Shown piece after piece: positions 9,702-19,425 of a DNA stretch of 64,000 bases. Every line of letters begins with the position of its first letter. Position 1 is the stretch's first letter. Source of the stretch: Halomonas sp. DQ26W (GTDB lineage Bacteria > Pseudomonadota > Gammaproteobacteria > Pseudomonadales > Halomonadaceae); NCBI RefSeq assembly GCF_003339685.1, contig NZ_QPKI01000019.1:1-64000 (forward strand), given 5' to 3'. The notes beneath the pieces are model-generated. The model was given only the letters and a program-made list of their open reading frames with translations, ran no database searches and was not told where the DNA came from. The position numbers and the translations under genes are program-made.

Positions 9702-10556
9702 TTACCGCAGCAAAAGAATCGGTATCTGGCTGCCCCGCAGCATGGCGGTGGTGGTACTACCCACCAGCAAGTGACGAATGCGCGAGTGGCCGTAGGCGCC
9801 CATCACCAGCAGATCAATGTCACTCTCTTTCTGATAGGCCCGCAGGGTTTCTTCCACTTCGCCGGCGCGAATTGCCCCTTCGGCCTCGTGGCCAGCCTCG
9901 CGCAGCGCCGTCAGCGCCCATTCGAGCTGCGAGCGGTTGTCGCCGGTCTCGGCGCCAACGATCACCACGTGCACCGGAATGCCGTTGAACAACGGGCTTT
10001 TCGCCAGCATCTCGACGCCCTTGCGGGTAGTCTTGCTGCCGTCGAAGGCGAGCATCACTCGCTGCGGATGCGTAAATGCTTCCGGCACCATCAAGATCGG
10101 CCGGTGCAGGGTGCGCACCACCCGCTCCAGATTCGAGCCCAGGTGCTCGCTGGCCTGTTGGTAGGTTTCGCCGCGCTTGCCGATCACCAGCAGGCGGATC
10201 TCATCCTGAAGCTCGTCCAGGGTCTCGACCAGGGTGCCATTACGCTGGCGGGTGCCAGGCTCGGCGCCCCCATCCTGGATTGCCCGCTCGCTAGCTGCCT
10301 GAAGCATCAGCCGACCCTGTTCCTGGGCAATCTTCGCGCGCTGCTCATCGAGCTGGGAGAGCTCCTCTAGCAGCCGCTCCCGGGAACCCAAACCGATGTT
10401 GCCGGAAAGGTCCGCCTCGGCGGTCTGGGGGTGGTTATCTACCACGTGCAGGAAGGTCAACGGCGCCTTCAATGCCTGGCTGGCCCAGGCGGCGGTGTCA
10501 CACACCCCCGCGGAGAACTGTGAGCCGTCGATGGCGGCCATTACTTGATCTGTCAT
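9702..10556 (-). CDS. Tandem-domain universal stress protein (copy B)
   Basis: This protein has the same architecture and length (284 residues) as the gene at 6738-7592. It has two Usp domains, the second starting at VMLAFDGSKTTRKGVEML and ending with the ATP-binding GAYGHSRIRHLLVGSTTTAML. Most differences from copy A cluster in the linker around residues 100-115 and at the extreme C-terminus (GSQIPILLLR against RASVPLLLLR). The region 9874-10057 is almost base-identical to copy A. It follows the SulP gene at 10932 on the same strand, at a distance of 375 bp. Confidence 0.92.
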   Translation of the reverse strand: MTDQVMAAIDGSQFSAGVCDTAAWASQALKAPLTFLHVVDNHPQTAEADLSGNIGLGSRERLLEELSQLDEQRAKIAQEQGRLMLQAASERAIQDGGAEPGTRQRNGTLVETLDELQDEIRLLVIGKRGETYQQASEHLGSNLERVVRTLHRPILMVPEAFTHPQRVMLAFDGSKTTRKGVEMLAKSPLFNGIPVHVVIVGAETGDNRSQLEWALTALREAGHEAEGAIRAGEVEETLRAYQKESDIDLLVMGAYGHSRIRHLLVGSTTTAMLRGSQIPILLLR

Positions 10557-10931
10557 ATCTGTCCTTAAGCGATAGCCTTACCCGCTTGCCTTGACCGCTT
10601 GTTTGCCTGTGTCACTGCTTGATCAACGGAAGATGCCGTGACAGGCAGCACGCGCGGTCAGGTCAGCACCAGGCCGCGCCCATGAATATTGGTGCTTACC
10701 TGCAAAAGAAGCATCACCGCTGCCTTTGATTGAGCGATTTTCCCAAGGCATGAATGCACGGCAGACATCCTCGAGACGAGAGCTGCGGTAGGTTGGCAGT
10801 ACAGTAGAAGACATCGGTGAAAAACCCAGAGCCATGAGCTTACGAAAATACATATTCCAATACCTGCTAGTTAGTGAGGAGGAGTGAAGCACGCAACCGT
10901 CATTCAAGTCAGGCTGCGTAAACCATGTTGT
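10557..10931. other. Intergenic, no supported gene
   Basis: A 94-codon minus-strand frame crosses most of this stretch (10623-10907), but it has no recognisable domain, an unusual composition and no clear ribosome site. The segment GCGCGGTCAGGTCAGCACC...GGCCGCGCC at about 10650-10680 can fold into a GC hairpin. Nothing else is seen. Confidence 0.5.
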
Positions 10932-12422
10932 TCAGTGTCCGCCCATCAGTTTTTCTACGGCGGCAGGGTCGTCATGGACGGCGTAGCGGTCGACGATAGT
11001 CGCACTGGCTTCATTCAGGCCAAGCAACTCCACTTCGGTACCTTCACGACGGAACTTGATCACCACACGATCCAACGTCTGCACGGCGGTGATGTCCCAG
11101 AAGTGCGCACGTGACAGGTCGATAGTGACCTTCTCCACGGTCTCCTTGAAGTCGAAGGCGTTCCCGAAACGCTCAGAAGAGGCGAAGAAAACCTGGCCCA
11201 CCACCTTGTAGACCCGGTGGCTACCTTCGTCGGCCTCTTCGGAGCCGATGTAGAGAATGTTGCCGACCTTGTTGGCGAAGTTCATGGCGGCGAGCAGCAC
11301 ACCGACGAAGACGCCAATCGCCAGGTTATGGGTCAGCACCGTGACAACGACGGTGGCCAGCATGACGATGTTGGTGCTCATCGGGTGTTGCTTGAGGTCA
11401 CGGATCGAGCTCCAGCTGAAGGTACCGATGGAGACCATGATCATTACCGCCACCAGGGCGGCCATGGGAATTTGCGACACCCAGTCGGAGAGGAATACCA
11501 CCATCATCAGCAGCACCACGCCGGAGATCAGCGAGGAAAGCCGGGTACGGCCGCCGGATTTCACGTTGATCACCGACTGGCCGATCATCGCGCAGCCTGC
11601 CATGCCGCCGATCAGGCCGGAGCCGATATTGGCGATGCCCTGGCCCTTGCACTCGCGGTTCTTGTCGCTGGGGGTATCGGTCAGGTCGTCGACGATGGTG
11701 GCGGTCATCATCGACTCGAGCAGGCCCACCACGGTCAACATGAGAGCGGTCGGCAGGATGATCATCAGGGTTTCGAAGTTCAGCGGCACGTCGGGCCACA
11801 GGAACATCGGCAGGGTATCGGGCAGCTCACCCATGTCGTTCACGCTGCGGATGTCCATGCCGCTGATCATGTAGACAGCGGTGAGTACCACGATGCAGAC
11901 CAGCGGCGAGGGAATCGACTTGCCGATCTTCGGCACATAGGGAAAGAGATAGATGATGCCGAGCCCGGCCAGGGTCATGACGTAGACGTGCCAGGTGACA
12001 TTGGTGAGTTCCGGCAGCTGCGCCATGAAGATCAGTATCGCCAGGGCGTTGACGAAGCCCGTGACGACCGAGCGCGACACGAAGCGCATCAGCTCGGCGA
12101 GCCTGAGGTAGCCGGCAATGATCTGCAGCACGCCGGTGAGCAGCGTGGCCGCCAGCAGGTATTCGAGGCCGTGCTCGCGCACCAGAAGCACCATCAGCAA
12201 CGCCATGGCGCCGGTAGCGCCGGATATCATGCCCGGCCGGCCGCCGGTAAAGGCGATGACCACCGCGATACAGAAGGAGGCGTAGAGGCCAACCTTGGGG
12301 TCGACACCGGCGATGATCGAGAAGGCGATGGCCTCGGGAATCAACGCCAATGCGACGACGATACCGGCGAGGGTGTCGCCCTTGATATTGGAAAACCAAG
12401 TCTGCTTGATGGATTCGAACAT
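10932..12422 (-). CDS. SulP-family anion transporter with STAS domain
   Basis: This 496-residue inner-membrane carrier has the N-terminal SulP signature ([30 protein letters not shown] region) and 10-12 membrane segments. [18 protein letters not shown] is the first substrate-binding half-helix region, and [24 protein letters not shown] is the second. A C-terminal STAS domain from about residue 400 contains [22 protein letters not shown]. Family members move sulfate, bicarbonate or dicarboxylates; the ion cannot be read here. It is shorter than classic SulP proteins because the STAS domain is compact. A Usp gene follows on the same strand. Confidence 0.9.
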   Translation of the reverse strand: MFESIKQTWFSNIKGDTLAGIVVALALIPEAIAFSIIAGVDPKVGLYASFCIAVVIAFTGGRPGMISGATGAMALLMVLLVREHGLEYLLAATLLTGVLQIIAGYLRLAELMRFVSRSVVTGFVNALAILIFMAQLPELTNVTWHVYVMTLAGLGIIYLFPYVPKIGKSIPSPLVCIVVLTAVYMISGMDIRSVNDMGELPDTLPMFLWPDVPLNFETLMIILPTALMLTVVGLLESMMTATIVDDLTDTPSDKNRECKGQGIANIGSGLIGGMAGCAMIGQSVINVKSGGRTRLSSLISGVVLLMMVVFLSDWVSQIPMAALVAVMIMVSIGTFSWSSIRDLKQHPMSTNIVMLATVVVTVLTHNLAIGVFVGVLLAAMNFANKVGNILYIGSEEADEGSHRVYKVVGQVFFASSERFGNAFDFKETVEKVTIDLSRAHFWDITAVQTLDRVVIKFRREGTEVELLGLNEASATIVDRYAVHDDPAAVEKLMGGH

Positions 12423-12775
12423 GCTATTGCCCAGTCGATGGTTATAGTCGTGCCGTCAGGCGCCAGGGTCTTGTCTCGAACGCCACGCCAAGGCCACACC
12501 GGTTCGGTGCAGCTCATCAGGGTCGTCGCGTTTCGGGTCGTGCAGATTGGGCGCGGGGCGCCCACAGCATCGCGTGATGCCAAGCAGTGATGCCAACGAA
12601 ACGGCCCACCACCGAAAACGGAGGGAAGTGCTTGCGCTAGGGCGGAGTAGCCAGCCCTGTCAGGGGGGTATACACGTTTGGTATCGGTCCTTGCTCTTTT
12701 ATTGCCGGGCTAAGCATCGACTCTGCCCCTGCTTCGACTTTCGTCTAAGCATTGCCCTGACATGAGCGGCGAAGT
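12423..12775. other. Intergenic, nothing recognised
   Basis: This is the shared upstream region of the SulP gene and downstream region towards the DMT gene. I find no gene, clear terminator or conserved motif. It presumably contains the SulP promoter. Confidence 0.5.
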
Positions 12776-13693
12776 CTACCAGAAAAATTGCTGCGCTGCA
12801 CCCTTGGCACGAAGCCGCCGTTCGAGCTGGCGCTCATACAAGCCTTTGGCCACCAGGGTACCGAGCACCAGGCTCCCGCCGACCAGGGCGACCGGCGCGG
12901 GCCGCTCGGCGAGAAGCCACCACACCCACAGCGTACCCACCACCACTTCCAGCAGCATCAGCAGGCCCACTTCGGCGGCAGGCAGGTAGAGCGGCCCGCG
13001 CTGGATCAGGGTGAAGCCCAGCGGCAGCAGCACCAGGCAAAGCAGTATCAGCAACAACAGGCTGTCGGCGGGGGGCAACGACAAGCCACCGGTGGCCATG
13101 CCGAACAGGCCCGCCACGGCGGCAACGATCAGTCCCGAGAGGGTCAGCATCGGGCTCATGTCGATGCCGGGGCGGGTGCGACACAGGGTAAAGTTGGCTG
13201 CCAGTGCCGTAGCGGCCAGTAGCGCGAAACCGTTGCCGATCCACGATCCGGCACCGGCATCGTCGAGCACGATCAGCGAGGTGCCCAGCAGGCAGAGCCA
13301 GATCGCCAGCCAGGTCCGCCGTGGGAGATACTCCTTGAGGAAGAGCCGCGACAGCAGCGCCGCGATCAATGGCGCACCGGCCAGGATCATCAATACATTG
13401 CCACCCTTGGTGTACTGATTGCCCAGCACGAAGCCGAAGGTGGAGAAGCTGAACAGCACCGCGACGCCGATACCGGTCCAACCGCAGCGCCGATAGGCCT
13501 CGACGAAGCCTCGCCCATGGCGAGCGGCGACAATGGCGATGAAGCCCAAGGCAGTCAGCAGGCCGCGCCAGACCAGGATATCGGCGTCCGGCAGGCCAAT
13601 CAGCTTGAGCAGCAGTGCATCGGGGGAAATGATCAGCGCACCGCCGCCGGTAAGCAACAGCCCCTGCTGGCGGTGCGATAGGGTGTGAATCAA
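12776..13693 (-). CDS. EamA/DMT-family transporter
   Basis: This is a 305-residue inner-membrane protein with about ten hydrophobic segments arranged as two EamA repeats. The first repeat includes GGGALIISPDALLLKLIGLPDADILVWRG and NVLMILAGAPLIAALLSRLFLKEYLPRRTW. The second includes LYLPAAEVGLLMLLEVVVGTLWVWWLLAERP, the usual E-x-P-like end of EamA repeats. The start codon is TTG at 13693, with GAGG seven bases upstream. DMT carriers export amino acids or other metabolites; no substrate can be named. It stands alone between the slipin and SulP genes. Confidence 0.85.
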   Translation of the reverse strand: MIHTLSHRQQGLLLTGGGALIISPDALLLKLIGLPDADILVWRGLLTALGFIAIVAARHGRGFVEAYRRCGWTGIGVAVLFSFSTFGFVLGNQYTKGGNVLMILAGAPLIAALLSRLFLKEYLPRRTWLAIWLCLLGTSLIVLDDAGAGSWIGNGFALLAATALAANFTLCRTRPGIDMSPMLTLSGLIVAAVAGLFGMATGGLSLPPADSLLLLILLCLVLLPLGFTLIQRGPLYLPAAEVGLLMLLEVVVGTLWVWWLLAERPAPVALVGGSLVLGTLVAKGLYERQLERRLRAKGAAQQFFW

Positions 13694-13750
13694 GGCGACC
13701 TCGCTGTCGGTGGGTCGCCTAGTATGTTAGGTGTGCCCATGGCAGTGAGG

Positions 13751-14569
13751 TCAGGTGGCGTCACTGCTGCCCTGCTCGCTGCCGCCCTGGGCGCTCCTAT
13801 CGGCCCGCGCCTGAGCGGCCGGTGACGCCTTCAGGTGCCGGAACGCCTCCATGATGTCCATCGGCAACGGGAAGAAAATGGTGGAGGCGTTCTTGTTGCT
13901 CATGTCACTCATGGTCTGCAGGTAGCGCAGCTGCAGCGCAGCAGAATTCTCGGACATGACATTAGCCGCTTCGACCAGCTTCTGCGAGGCCTGCAGCTCG
14001 CCCTCGGCGTGGATAACCTTGGCGCGGCGCTCACGCTCGGCCTCGGCCTGGCGGGCAATGGCGCGAATCATGCTCTCGTCGAGATCGACATGCTTGATCT
14101 CGACATTGGCCACCTTGATGCCCCACTCTTCGGTCTGAGTATCAATGATCTCCTGGATATCGTCGTTGAGCTTGTCGCGCTCGGAGAGCATCTCGTCCAG
14201 GTCATGCTTGCCCAGCACCGAACGCAGCGTGGTCTGGGCCAACTGGCTGGTGGCGATGGTGTAGTTCTCGACCTGTATGATCGCCTTCTCCGGATCGACC
14301 ACCCGGAAGTAGAGCACCGCGTTGACCTTGACGGTGACGTTGTCCTGGGAAATGACATCCTGCTCCGGCACATCCATGGTGATCACGCGCAGATCCACCA
14401 CGGTCATCTGCTGGATGCCGGGAATCACGATGATCAACCCCGGCCCCTTGACGGCCTGAAAGCGACCCAGGAAGAACACGACGCCCCGCTTGTACTCGGG
14501 CAGGATGCGGATCGACGCGGCGATCAGCATGAGAACCAGTACCACTGGCACGAGATAGGAAATCAGCAT
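13751..14569 (-). CDS. Slipin (stomatin/SPFH family)
   Basis: This 272-residue membrane-anchored SPFH protein forms oligomeric scaffolds in the inner membrane. An N-terminal membrane helix ([20 protein letters not shown]) is followed by the slipin hallmark [24 protein letters not shown]. The SPFH/band-7 core contains [23 protein letters not shown]. The C-terminal heptad-rich part is [20 protein letters not shown]. The start has GGAG before ATG. It lies 58 bp after nfeD on the same strand. Slipin and NfeD are a well-known pair in which the NfeD protease processes the slipin C-terminus. Confidence 0.93.
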   Translation of the reverse strand: MLISYLVPVVLVLMLIAASIRILPEYKRGVVFFLGRFQAVKGPGLIIVIPGIQQMTVVDLRVITMDVPEQDVISQDNVTVKVNAVLYFRVVDPEKAIIQVENYTIATSQLAQTTLRSVLGKHDLDEMLSERDKLNDDIQEIIDTQTEEWGIKVANVEIKHVDLDESMIRAIARQAEAERERRAKVIHAEGELQASQKLVEAANVMSENSAALQLRYLQTMSDMSNKNASTIFFPLPMDIMEAFRHLKASPAAQARADRSAQGGSEQGSSDAT

Positions 14570-14627
14570 GGTCCGTCTCCTTGGTGTCTCAAAGGCTGCG
14601 ATGTATCCAATACCTTAAACAACTGGC

Positions 14628-16124
14628 TCATGTGTCGACAGGCTCGACCAGCAGGGTCAAACCCTCGACCTCGATGACTCTGACGGCCTGGTCCTTCTGC
14701 AGTAGGATGGCACTGCGGGCATTCCAGCGTTCACCCATCACACGAACATGGCCGCGGCCCTCGAAGGTTTCGAGCACTCGCCCCTGGCTGCCGACCAGCT
14801 GTTCATGACCTGTCCTGACCGGCCGTCGGCGCAGCCCCATGAAGCGTGTCACCGTCCACAGCATGAAGACCGCCGCCACCAGTGCGATGCCGCCTATCAG
14901 CGGCAGCGAGATTCTCAGGTTGTCTGCATCCATCAGTATCACCGATCCGATCACGAAGGCGACAATGCCGCCCATTCCCAGGATGCCGAAGCTGGGCATC
15001 AAGGCTTCACCCACGATCAGCGCCAGCCCCACCAGTATCAATGCCAGCCCCGCATAGTTGATCGGCAAGAGCTGAAAAGCAAAGAGCGCCAGCAGTAGCG
15101 AGATGATGCCGATGGTGCCGGGTATCAGACTGCCGGGATTGGACAGCTCGAAGATCAGCCCGTAGAACCCGATGATCATCAGGAAGTAGGCCACGTTGGG
15201 GTTGGTGATCACCTGCAGTAGCTGGGTACGCCAGTCGGGATCGAAGCGCTCGATGGTCAGGTTGGCCGTATCCAGGGTACGCTCGCCGCGCTCCATCACC
15301 ACCTCACGACCGTCGATCTGCGCCAGCAGATCCTCGATATCTACAGCCACCACATCAATGACATTGTTTTCCAGTGCTTCACGGGATGTGAGGTTGACCG
15401 CTTCGCGTACGGCCTCCTCGGCCCAGTCGGCGTTGCGGCCATGACGTTCGGCGAGACCGCGAATGTAGTAGACGGCATCCTCAAGCACCTTGCGCTCCAT
15501 GGCGGTTTCGCCACGGCGGCGCGTATCGGCGGCCTCCTCCTCCTCGGGCGCGGCCTCGTCTTCATTCGACGCGCCGTTAGTCGCCGCTTCCTCATCGGCG
15601 TTGCCGTTGCCATTGGACTCAATGCTGCCGTCGTCATCCTCCGTATTCCCCCGGGCGCCATCATCGTCCGGGTCGTCCATTCCTGGAAAGCCACCACCCA
15701 TCTGCACCGGCGTGGCCGAACCGAGGTGGGTAGCGGGCGACATGGCGGCAACATGACTGCCGTAGAGCAGATAAGTACCGGCGCTGGCGGCCCGTGAGCC
15801 GCTGGGCGAGACATAGATGGCCACCGGCACCGGGGAGGAGAGCATGGCACGGATCATGCTGCGCATGGTGGCGTCGAGCCCACCCGGCGTGTCCATCTGC
15901 ACGATCACCAGTTCGGCATCACGCTCGGCGGCACGCGAGAGGCCACGCTGGAAATAGTCGCCGGTCGCCGGTCCAATGGCACCGTCGACAGTCATGACCA
16001 GGGCAAGACGCTCGCTCTCCTGTGCCTGGGTCTGCCAGGCCAGAAGCGTACCGCCAAGAACCAGACACAGCAGGCTGGCCAGCAGGAGACAATGATGAAC
16101 GAAGGCAACCCGGCGTATCTGCAT
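14628..16124 (-). CDS. NfeD-family membrane serine protease (ClpP class)
   Basis: This 498-residue protein has a signal peptide (LLLASLLCLVLGGTLLAW), a periplasmic ClpP-like protease domain, four to five membrane helices (about residues 315-430) and a C-terminal soluble NfeD/OB-fold domain (LVGSQGRVLETFEGRGHVRV). The nucleophile is the Ser in SRAASAGTYLL; the Lys general base is expected in the TAMERKVLEDAVYYI helix. Between these two elements lies an insertion of about 65 residues, very rich in Asp, Glu, Asn and Gly (roughly residues 145-215). It forms an operon with the slipin gene. Confidence 0.92.
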   Translation of the reverse strand: MQIRRVAFVHHCLLLASLLCLVLGGTLLAWQTQAQESERLALVMTVDGAIGPATGDYFQRGLSRAAERDAELVIVQMDTPGGLDATMRSMIRAMLSSPVPVAIYVSPSGSRAASAGTYLLYGSHVAAMSPATHLGSATPVQMGGGFPGMDDPDDDGARGNTEDDDGSIESNGNGNADEEAATNGASNEDEAAPEEEEAADTRRRGETAMERKVLEDAVYYIRGLAERHGRNADWAEEAVREAVNLTSREALENNVIDVVAVDIEDLLAQIDGREVVMERGERTLDTANLTIERFDPDWRTQLLQVITNPNVAYFLMIIGFYGLIFELSNPGSLIPGTIGIISLLLALFAFQLLPINYAGLALILVGLALIVGEALMPSFGILGMGGIVAFVIGSVILMDADNLRISLPLIGGIALVAAVFMLWTVTRFMGLRRRPVRTGHEQLVGSQGRVLETFEGRGHVRVMGERWNARSAILLQKDQAVRVIEVEGLTLLVEPVDT

Positions 16125-16436
16125 GATGACTTTCCTTGCTTGACGTCCCGACGTAGCGAATGCGCCCCCCAGAAGCGCGCATTTTCTACTTCAGGTACTG
16201 CTGAATTCAGATTAGCAGTGTGGCGACGTAAACGCAGGGTTGAGCTGGGTCAACGAGCACGATGCGAAGGTTTGAGACTGAGCCGCCCTGGCAGCCTGCG
16301 GCGCTTGTGGTCATGCTGTGACAGGCTATCTACCTCTATGATGACACTCCGATCAAGCCGTCGAGGCCAAATGATGTAAGGAATCCAGGCTTCCTTCGAC
16401 CACCCACTAACCGACCACCGCACCAGGAACCTGCCA
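16125..16436. other. Divergent intergenic region, nfeD / ABC importer
   Basis: This 312-bp region must hold the promoters for nfeD (minus) and the ynjBCD-type operon (plus). I looked for a TPP riboswitch because related importers are sometimes linked to thiamine. Neither the CTGAGA nor the conserved ACCTGATC segment is present. No other element is recognised. Confidence 0.5.
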
Positions 16437-17648
16437 ATGCTGACCCGTCTGCTTGCTTTCACCGTGCCGCTTGCCCTGCTGCTGACCACTCCGCTGCATG
16501 CCGCTCCGGACCCCAGCGACTGGGAGTCCGTACTCGATGAGGCGCATGGGCAAACCGTCTACTGGTACGCCTGGGCCGGCGAGGAGCGCACCAACGACTA
16601 CATCCAGTGGTCGGCTCGCCAGGTCGCCGAGCGCTATGACATCGAACTGGTGCATGTCAAGATCGGCGATACTGCCGAGGCGGTGTCGCGGGTGCTGGCC
16701 GAGAAGCAGGCCGGCAACCACGAGCGCGGCAACGTCGACCTGATCTGGATCAACGGCGAGAACTTCGCCACCATGAAGACCAACGACCTGCTGTTCGGCC
16801 CCTGGTCGGAACAGCTACCCCACTATCCGCTGACCGACCCGGAAAACACGCCGGCGGTGCGCTACGACTGGACCATCCCGGTAGACGGCCTGGAATCGCC
16901 CTGGAGTAGCTCCCAGGTCGTGTTCTATTACGATACGGCACTGGTCGACGAGCATCCGCACTCCATGCCAGAGCTGCTCGACTGGACCCGGGAGAACCCA
17001 GGCGACTTCACCTATGCCCGAGTGCCCAACTTTCTCGGCAATGCCTTCATCACCCAGGCCCTGTTGGAATTGGCCGAGGACACCGACATCCTCTACGAGC
17101 CCATGCGGGAAGAAGACTTCGACGAAATTTCGGCACCGCTGTGGGAATTCCTCGACGAGCTTCACCCACACCTGTGGCGCAGCGGTCGCGCCTTCCCGTC
17201 CAACAGCTCGGAGCTGCGCCGGTTGATGGGCGACGGCGAGATCAGCATCGCCCTCTCCTTCAGCACCACCGAGGCATCCGGCGCCATTGCCAACTTCGAG
17301 CTGCCCGACAGCGTGCGCAGCTATGTCCATGATGACGGCATGATCGGCAACATGAGTTTTCTGGCAATCCCCTATAACGCTCAGCACAAGGCCGGCGCCA
17401 TGGTGGTCGCCGACTACCTGCTCTCCCCCGAAGCGCAGGCCCACAAGCAAGACCCGGTGGTATGGGGCAGCAATACTGTGCTTTCCCTGGACACCCTTGA
17501 GGACGAGGACCGTATCCGTTTCGAAGGCATCGACCTGGGGATCGCCACCCTGTCACCGAGTGAGCTCGGCAAGGTGCGCAGCCAGCCCCATCCGAGCTGG
17601 GTCGACGCCCTGGCAGATGCCTGGCAGTTCCGCTACGTCGGTAACTGA
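16437..17648 (+). CDS. ynjB: ABC transporter substrate-binding protein (YnjB type)
   Basis: This 403-residue periplasmic protein has a signal peptide ending near PLHAAP. It is a family 1-like extracellular binding protein, with TVYWYAWAGEERTNDYIQW, DLIWINGENFATMKTNDLLFGPW and WTIPVDGLESPWSSSQVVFYYD. These segments and the length match the YnjB group rather than general iron or spermidine binders. It is first in a three-gene operon with the fused permease and ATPase. The E. coli Ynj system has no firmly established substrate; thiamine-like compounds have been suggested. A short gap and overlapping downstream genes support one transcript. Confidence 0.85.
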   Translation: MLTRLLAFTVPLALLLTTPLHAAPDPSDWESVLDEAHGQTVYWYAWAGEERTNDYIQWSARQVAERYDIELVHVKIGDTAEAVSRVLAEKQAGNHERGNVDLIWINGENFATMKTNDLLFGPWSEQLPHYPLTDPENTPAVRYDWTIPVDGLESPWSSSQVVFYYDTALVDEHPHSMPELLDWTRENPGDFTYARVPNFLGNAFITQALLELAEDTDILYEPMREEDFDEISAPLWEFLDELHPHLWRSGRAFPSNSSELRRLMGDGEISIALSFSTTEASGAIANFELPDSVRSYVHDDGMIGNMSFLAIPYNAQHKAGAMVVADYLLSPEAQAHKQDPVVWGSNTVLSLDTLEDEDRIRFEGIDLGIATLSPSELGKVRSQPHPSWVDALADAWQFRYVGN

Positions 17649-17727
17649 TGCCGCCTTTCATGTTTGTGATGCGAAGCGAATCGTCCCGGCAATGCCATGA
17701 GCGGTGCCAACTGGGGCAATCACCACG

Positions 17728-19425
17728 ATGATGCTGCGACTCGCTCCAGTTCTGATCGTCACACTGCTGGTCGGCCCCATCCTTGCCGGACTGGCCATGG
17801 CGGTGCTGCCCGCCTTCGGCTATCTGCCGGCCCTGGGTGGTACCGAGTTCAGCCTCACGCCCTGGCGCGACCTGTTCGCCCAGCCCGGGCTCGCCCGCTC
17901 GGTGACGGTCAGTTTCGTCAGCGGCCTGGCTACCACTATGGTATCGCTTTCGGTCGTTTTGCTGTTTCTGGCAAGCGCTTCGGGCAGTCGGCTCGACCGT
18001 TGGATTCGGCGCATGGTTTCACCGCTGCTGTCGATTCCCCATGCCGCCGCTGCCTTCGGGCTGGCCTTTCTGATCGCACCATCGGGCCTGATCTCGCGAC
18101 TGATATCGCCAGGCCTGACCGGCTGGGAGCGGCCACCCGACGCACTGATCGTCCAGGATCCCTGGGGGCTGTCGCTGATGGCCGGGCTTATCATCAAGGA
18201 AATTCCCTTCCTGCTATTGATGAGCCTTGCCGCCCTGCCGCAGCTCGATCCCGAACGGCGCGTGGCAATGGCACGCTCACTCGGTTACCGTCCGACTATT
18301 GCCTGGCTGAAGGTGATGGCACCGGCCCTCTACCCGCTGATCCGTCTTCCGGTCTACGCGGTGATCGCCTATGCCACCGCGGTAGTCGACGTGGCGCTGA
18401 TTCTCGGCCCAACCCTGCCGCCGACGCTCTCCGTGTCGATCCTCGCCTGGTTCAACGACCCCGACCTCTCCCGGCGTTTCATGGCCTCGGCCGGTGCCGT
18501 GTTGCAGCTGGGCATCACCGCCGCCGCCCTTGTGGTCTGGTGGTGCCTGGAGCGGGGTATCGCCTGCCTGGGGCGTCGCTGGGTAGCCCGGGGCGGGCGG
18601 CAACGCGGAGAGCAGCCGCTGCGCCTGGCCGGGAAGGGGTTGATCCTGTTCGCCACCCTCACCGCCTTCGTCGGTATCGGCAGCCTGGCGCTCAACTCCG
18701 TGGCCGGCTTCTGGCGCTTTCCCGATGCCCTGCCCCAAGGCTTCACCGCGACACACTGGATTCGCGCCCTGCCCTCGCTGACGGGCCCGGTGGCCTCGAC
18801 GGTGATCATCGCCGCGGCCTCGACATTGATCGCCTTGGCGCTCACCCTGGCGGCGCTGGAAAACGAACAGCGCACCGGACGCCACCCAGTCCAAGGGCGG
18901 CTGCTGTCGGCGCTGGGGCTACTCTATCTGCCGCTGATCGTGCCGCAGATCGCCTTCCTGTTCGGCCTGGTGGTGGTAATGGAATCGCTCGGCAGCCGCC
19001 CAACCCATGGCCTGGTCATCTTTGGCCACCTGCTCTTCGTACTGCCCTATGTGTTTCTCTCGCTGTCGGAGTCCTACCGACGCCTGGATCCACGTTGGTC
19101 GCAACTTGCACGAACGCTTGGCAGCTCACGTAATGCCGTCTTCTGGCGGGTGCGCCTGCCGCTGTTGCTGGCACCGATCCTCACCGCCTGTGCTGTTGGC
19201 CTTGCTGTCAGTATCGGCCAGTATCTACCCACCCAACTGCTGGGTGCCGGCCGCGTGCCCACCGTCACCACCGAGGCGGTGGCCCTCGCGTCGGGAGGCA
19301 ACCGCCGGGCGATCGGGGTCTGGGCACTGGTCCAGGCCAGCCTGCCGCTGGTGGGCTTCATCATCGCCGTCGGTTTGCCGCGGCTGTTCTGGGCCAAACG
19401 CCGTGGAATGCGAGGATCACCATGA
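17728..19425 (+). CDS. ynjC: ABC transporter permease, fused two-domain (YnjC type)
   Basis: This protein of about 565 residues has some 12 membrane segments and two BPD/ABC permease domains. Each domain carries an EAA-like loop: AMARSLGYRPTIAWLKVMAPAL in the first half and LARTLGSSRNAVFWRVRLPLLL in the second, the sites that contact the ATPase. A GTG at 17704 and two ATG codons at 17728 and 17731 are candidate starts; none has a strong ribosome site. The ATG at 17728 places the start just ahead of the hydrophobic LRLAPVLIVTLLVGPILAG. It overlaps the next gene by 4 bp (ATGA). Confidence 0.85.
   Translation: MMLRLAPVLIVTLLVGPILAGLAMAVLPAFGYLPALGGTEFSLTPWRDLFAQPGLARSVTVSFVSGLATTMVSLSVVLLFLASASGSRLDRWIRRMVSPLLSIPHAAAAFGLAFLIAPSGLISRLISPGLTGWERPPDALIVQDPWGLSLMAGLIIKEIPFLLLMSLAALPQLDPERRVAMARSLGYRPTIAWLKVMAPALYPLIRLPVYAVIAYATAVVDVALILGPTLPPTLSVSILAWFNDPDLSRRFMASAGAVLQLGITAAALVVWWCLERGIACLGRRWVARGGRQRGEQPLRLAGKGLILFATLTAFVGIGSLALNSVAGFWRFPDALPQGFTATHWIRALPSLTGPVASTVIIAAASTLIALALTLAALENEQRTGRHPVQGRLLSALGLLYLPLIVPQIAFLFGLVVVMESLGSRPTHGLVIFGHLLFVLPYVFLSLSESYRRLDPRWSQLARTLGSSRNAVFWRVRLPLLLAPILTACAVGLAVSIGQYLPTQLLGAGRVPTVTTEAVALASGGNRRAIGVWALVQASLPLVGFIIAVGLPRLFWAKRRGMRGSP

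Noticed and set aside
10623-10907. 94-codon minus-strand frame between SulP and Usp copy B
   Set aside because: It has no recognisable domain, an odd residue mix and no ribosome site, so I do not call a gene.
11217-12590. 457-codon His/Gly-rich plus-strand frame
   Set aside because: It is the complement of the SulP gene; its composition (HHDG-rich) is an artefact of antisense hydrophobic codons.
16125-16436. TPP riboswitch before the YnjB gene
   Set aside because: The CTGAGA and ACCTGATC core segments are absent.
17697-19133. 478-codon alternative frame over the YnjC gene
   Set aside because: It is Arg/Ala/Pro-rich with no domain, and YnjC in the other frame has clear membrane segments and EAA loops.
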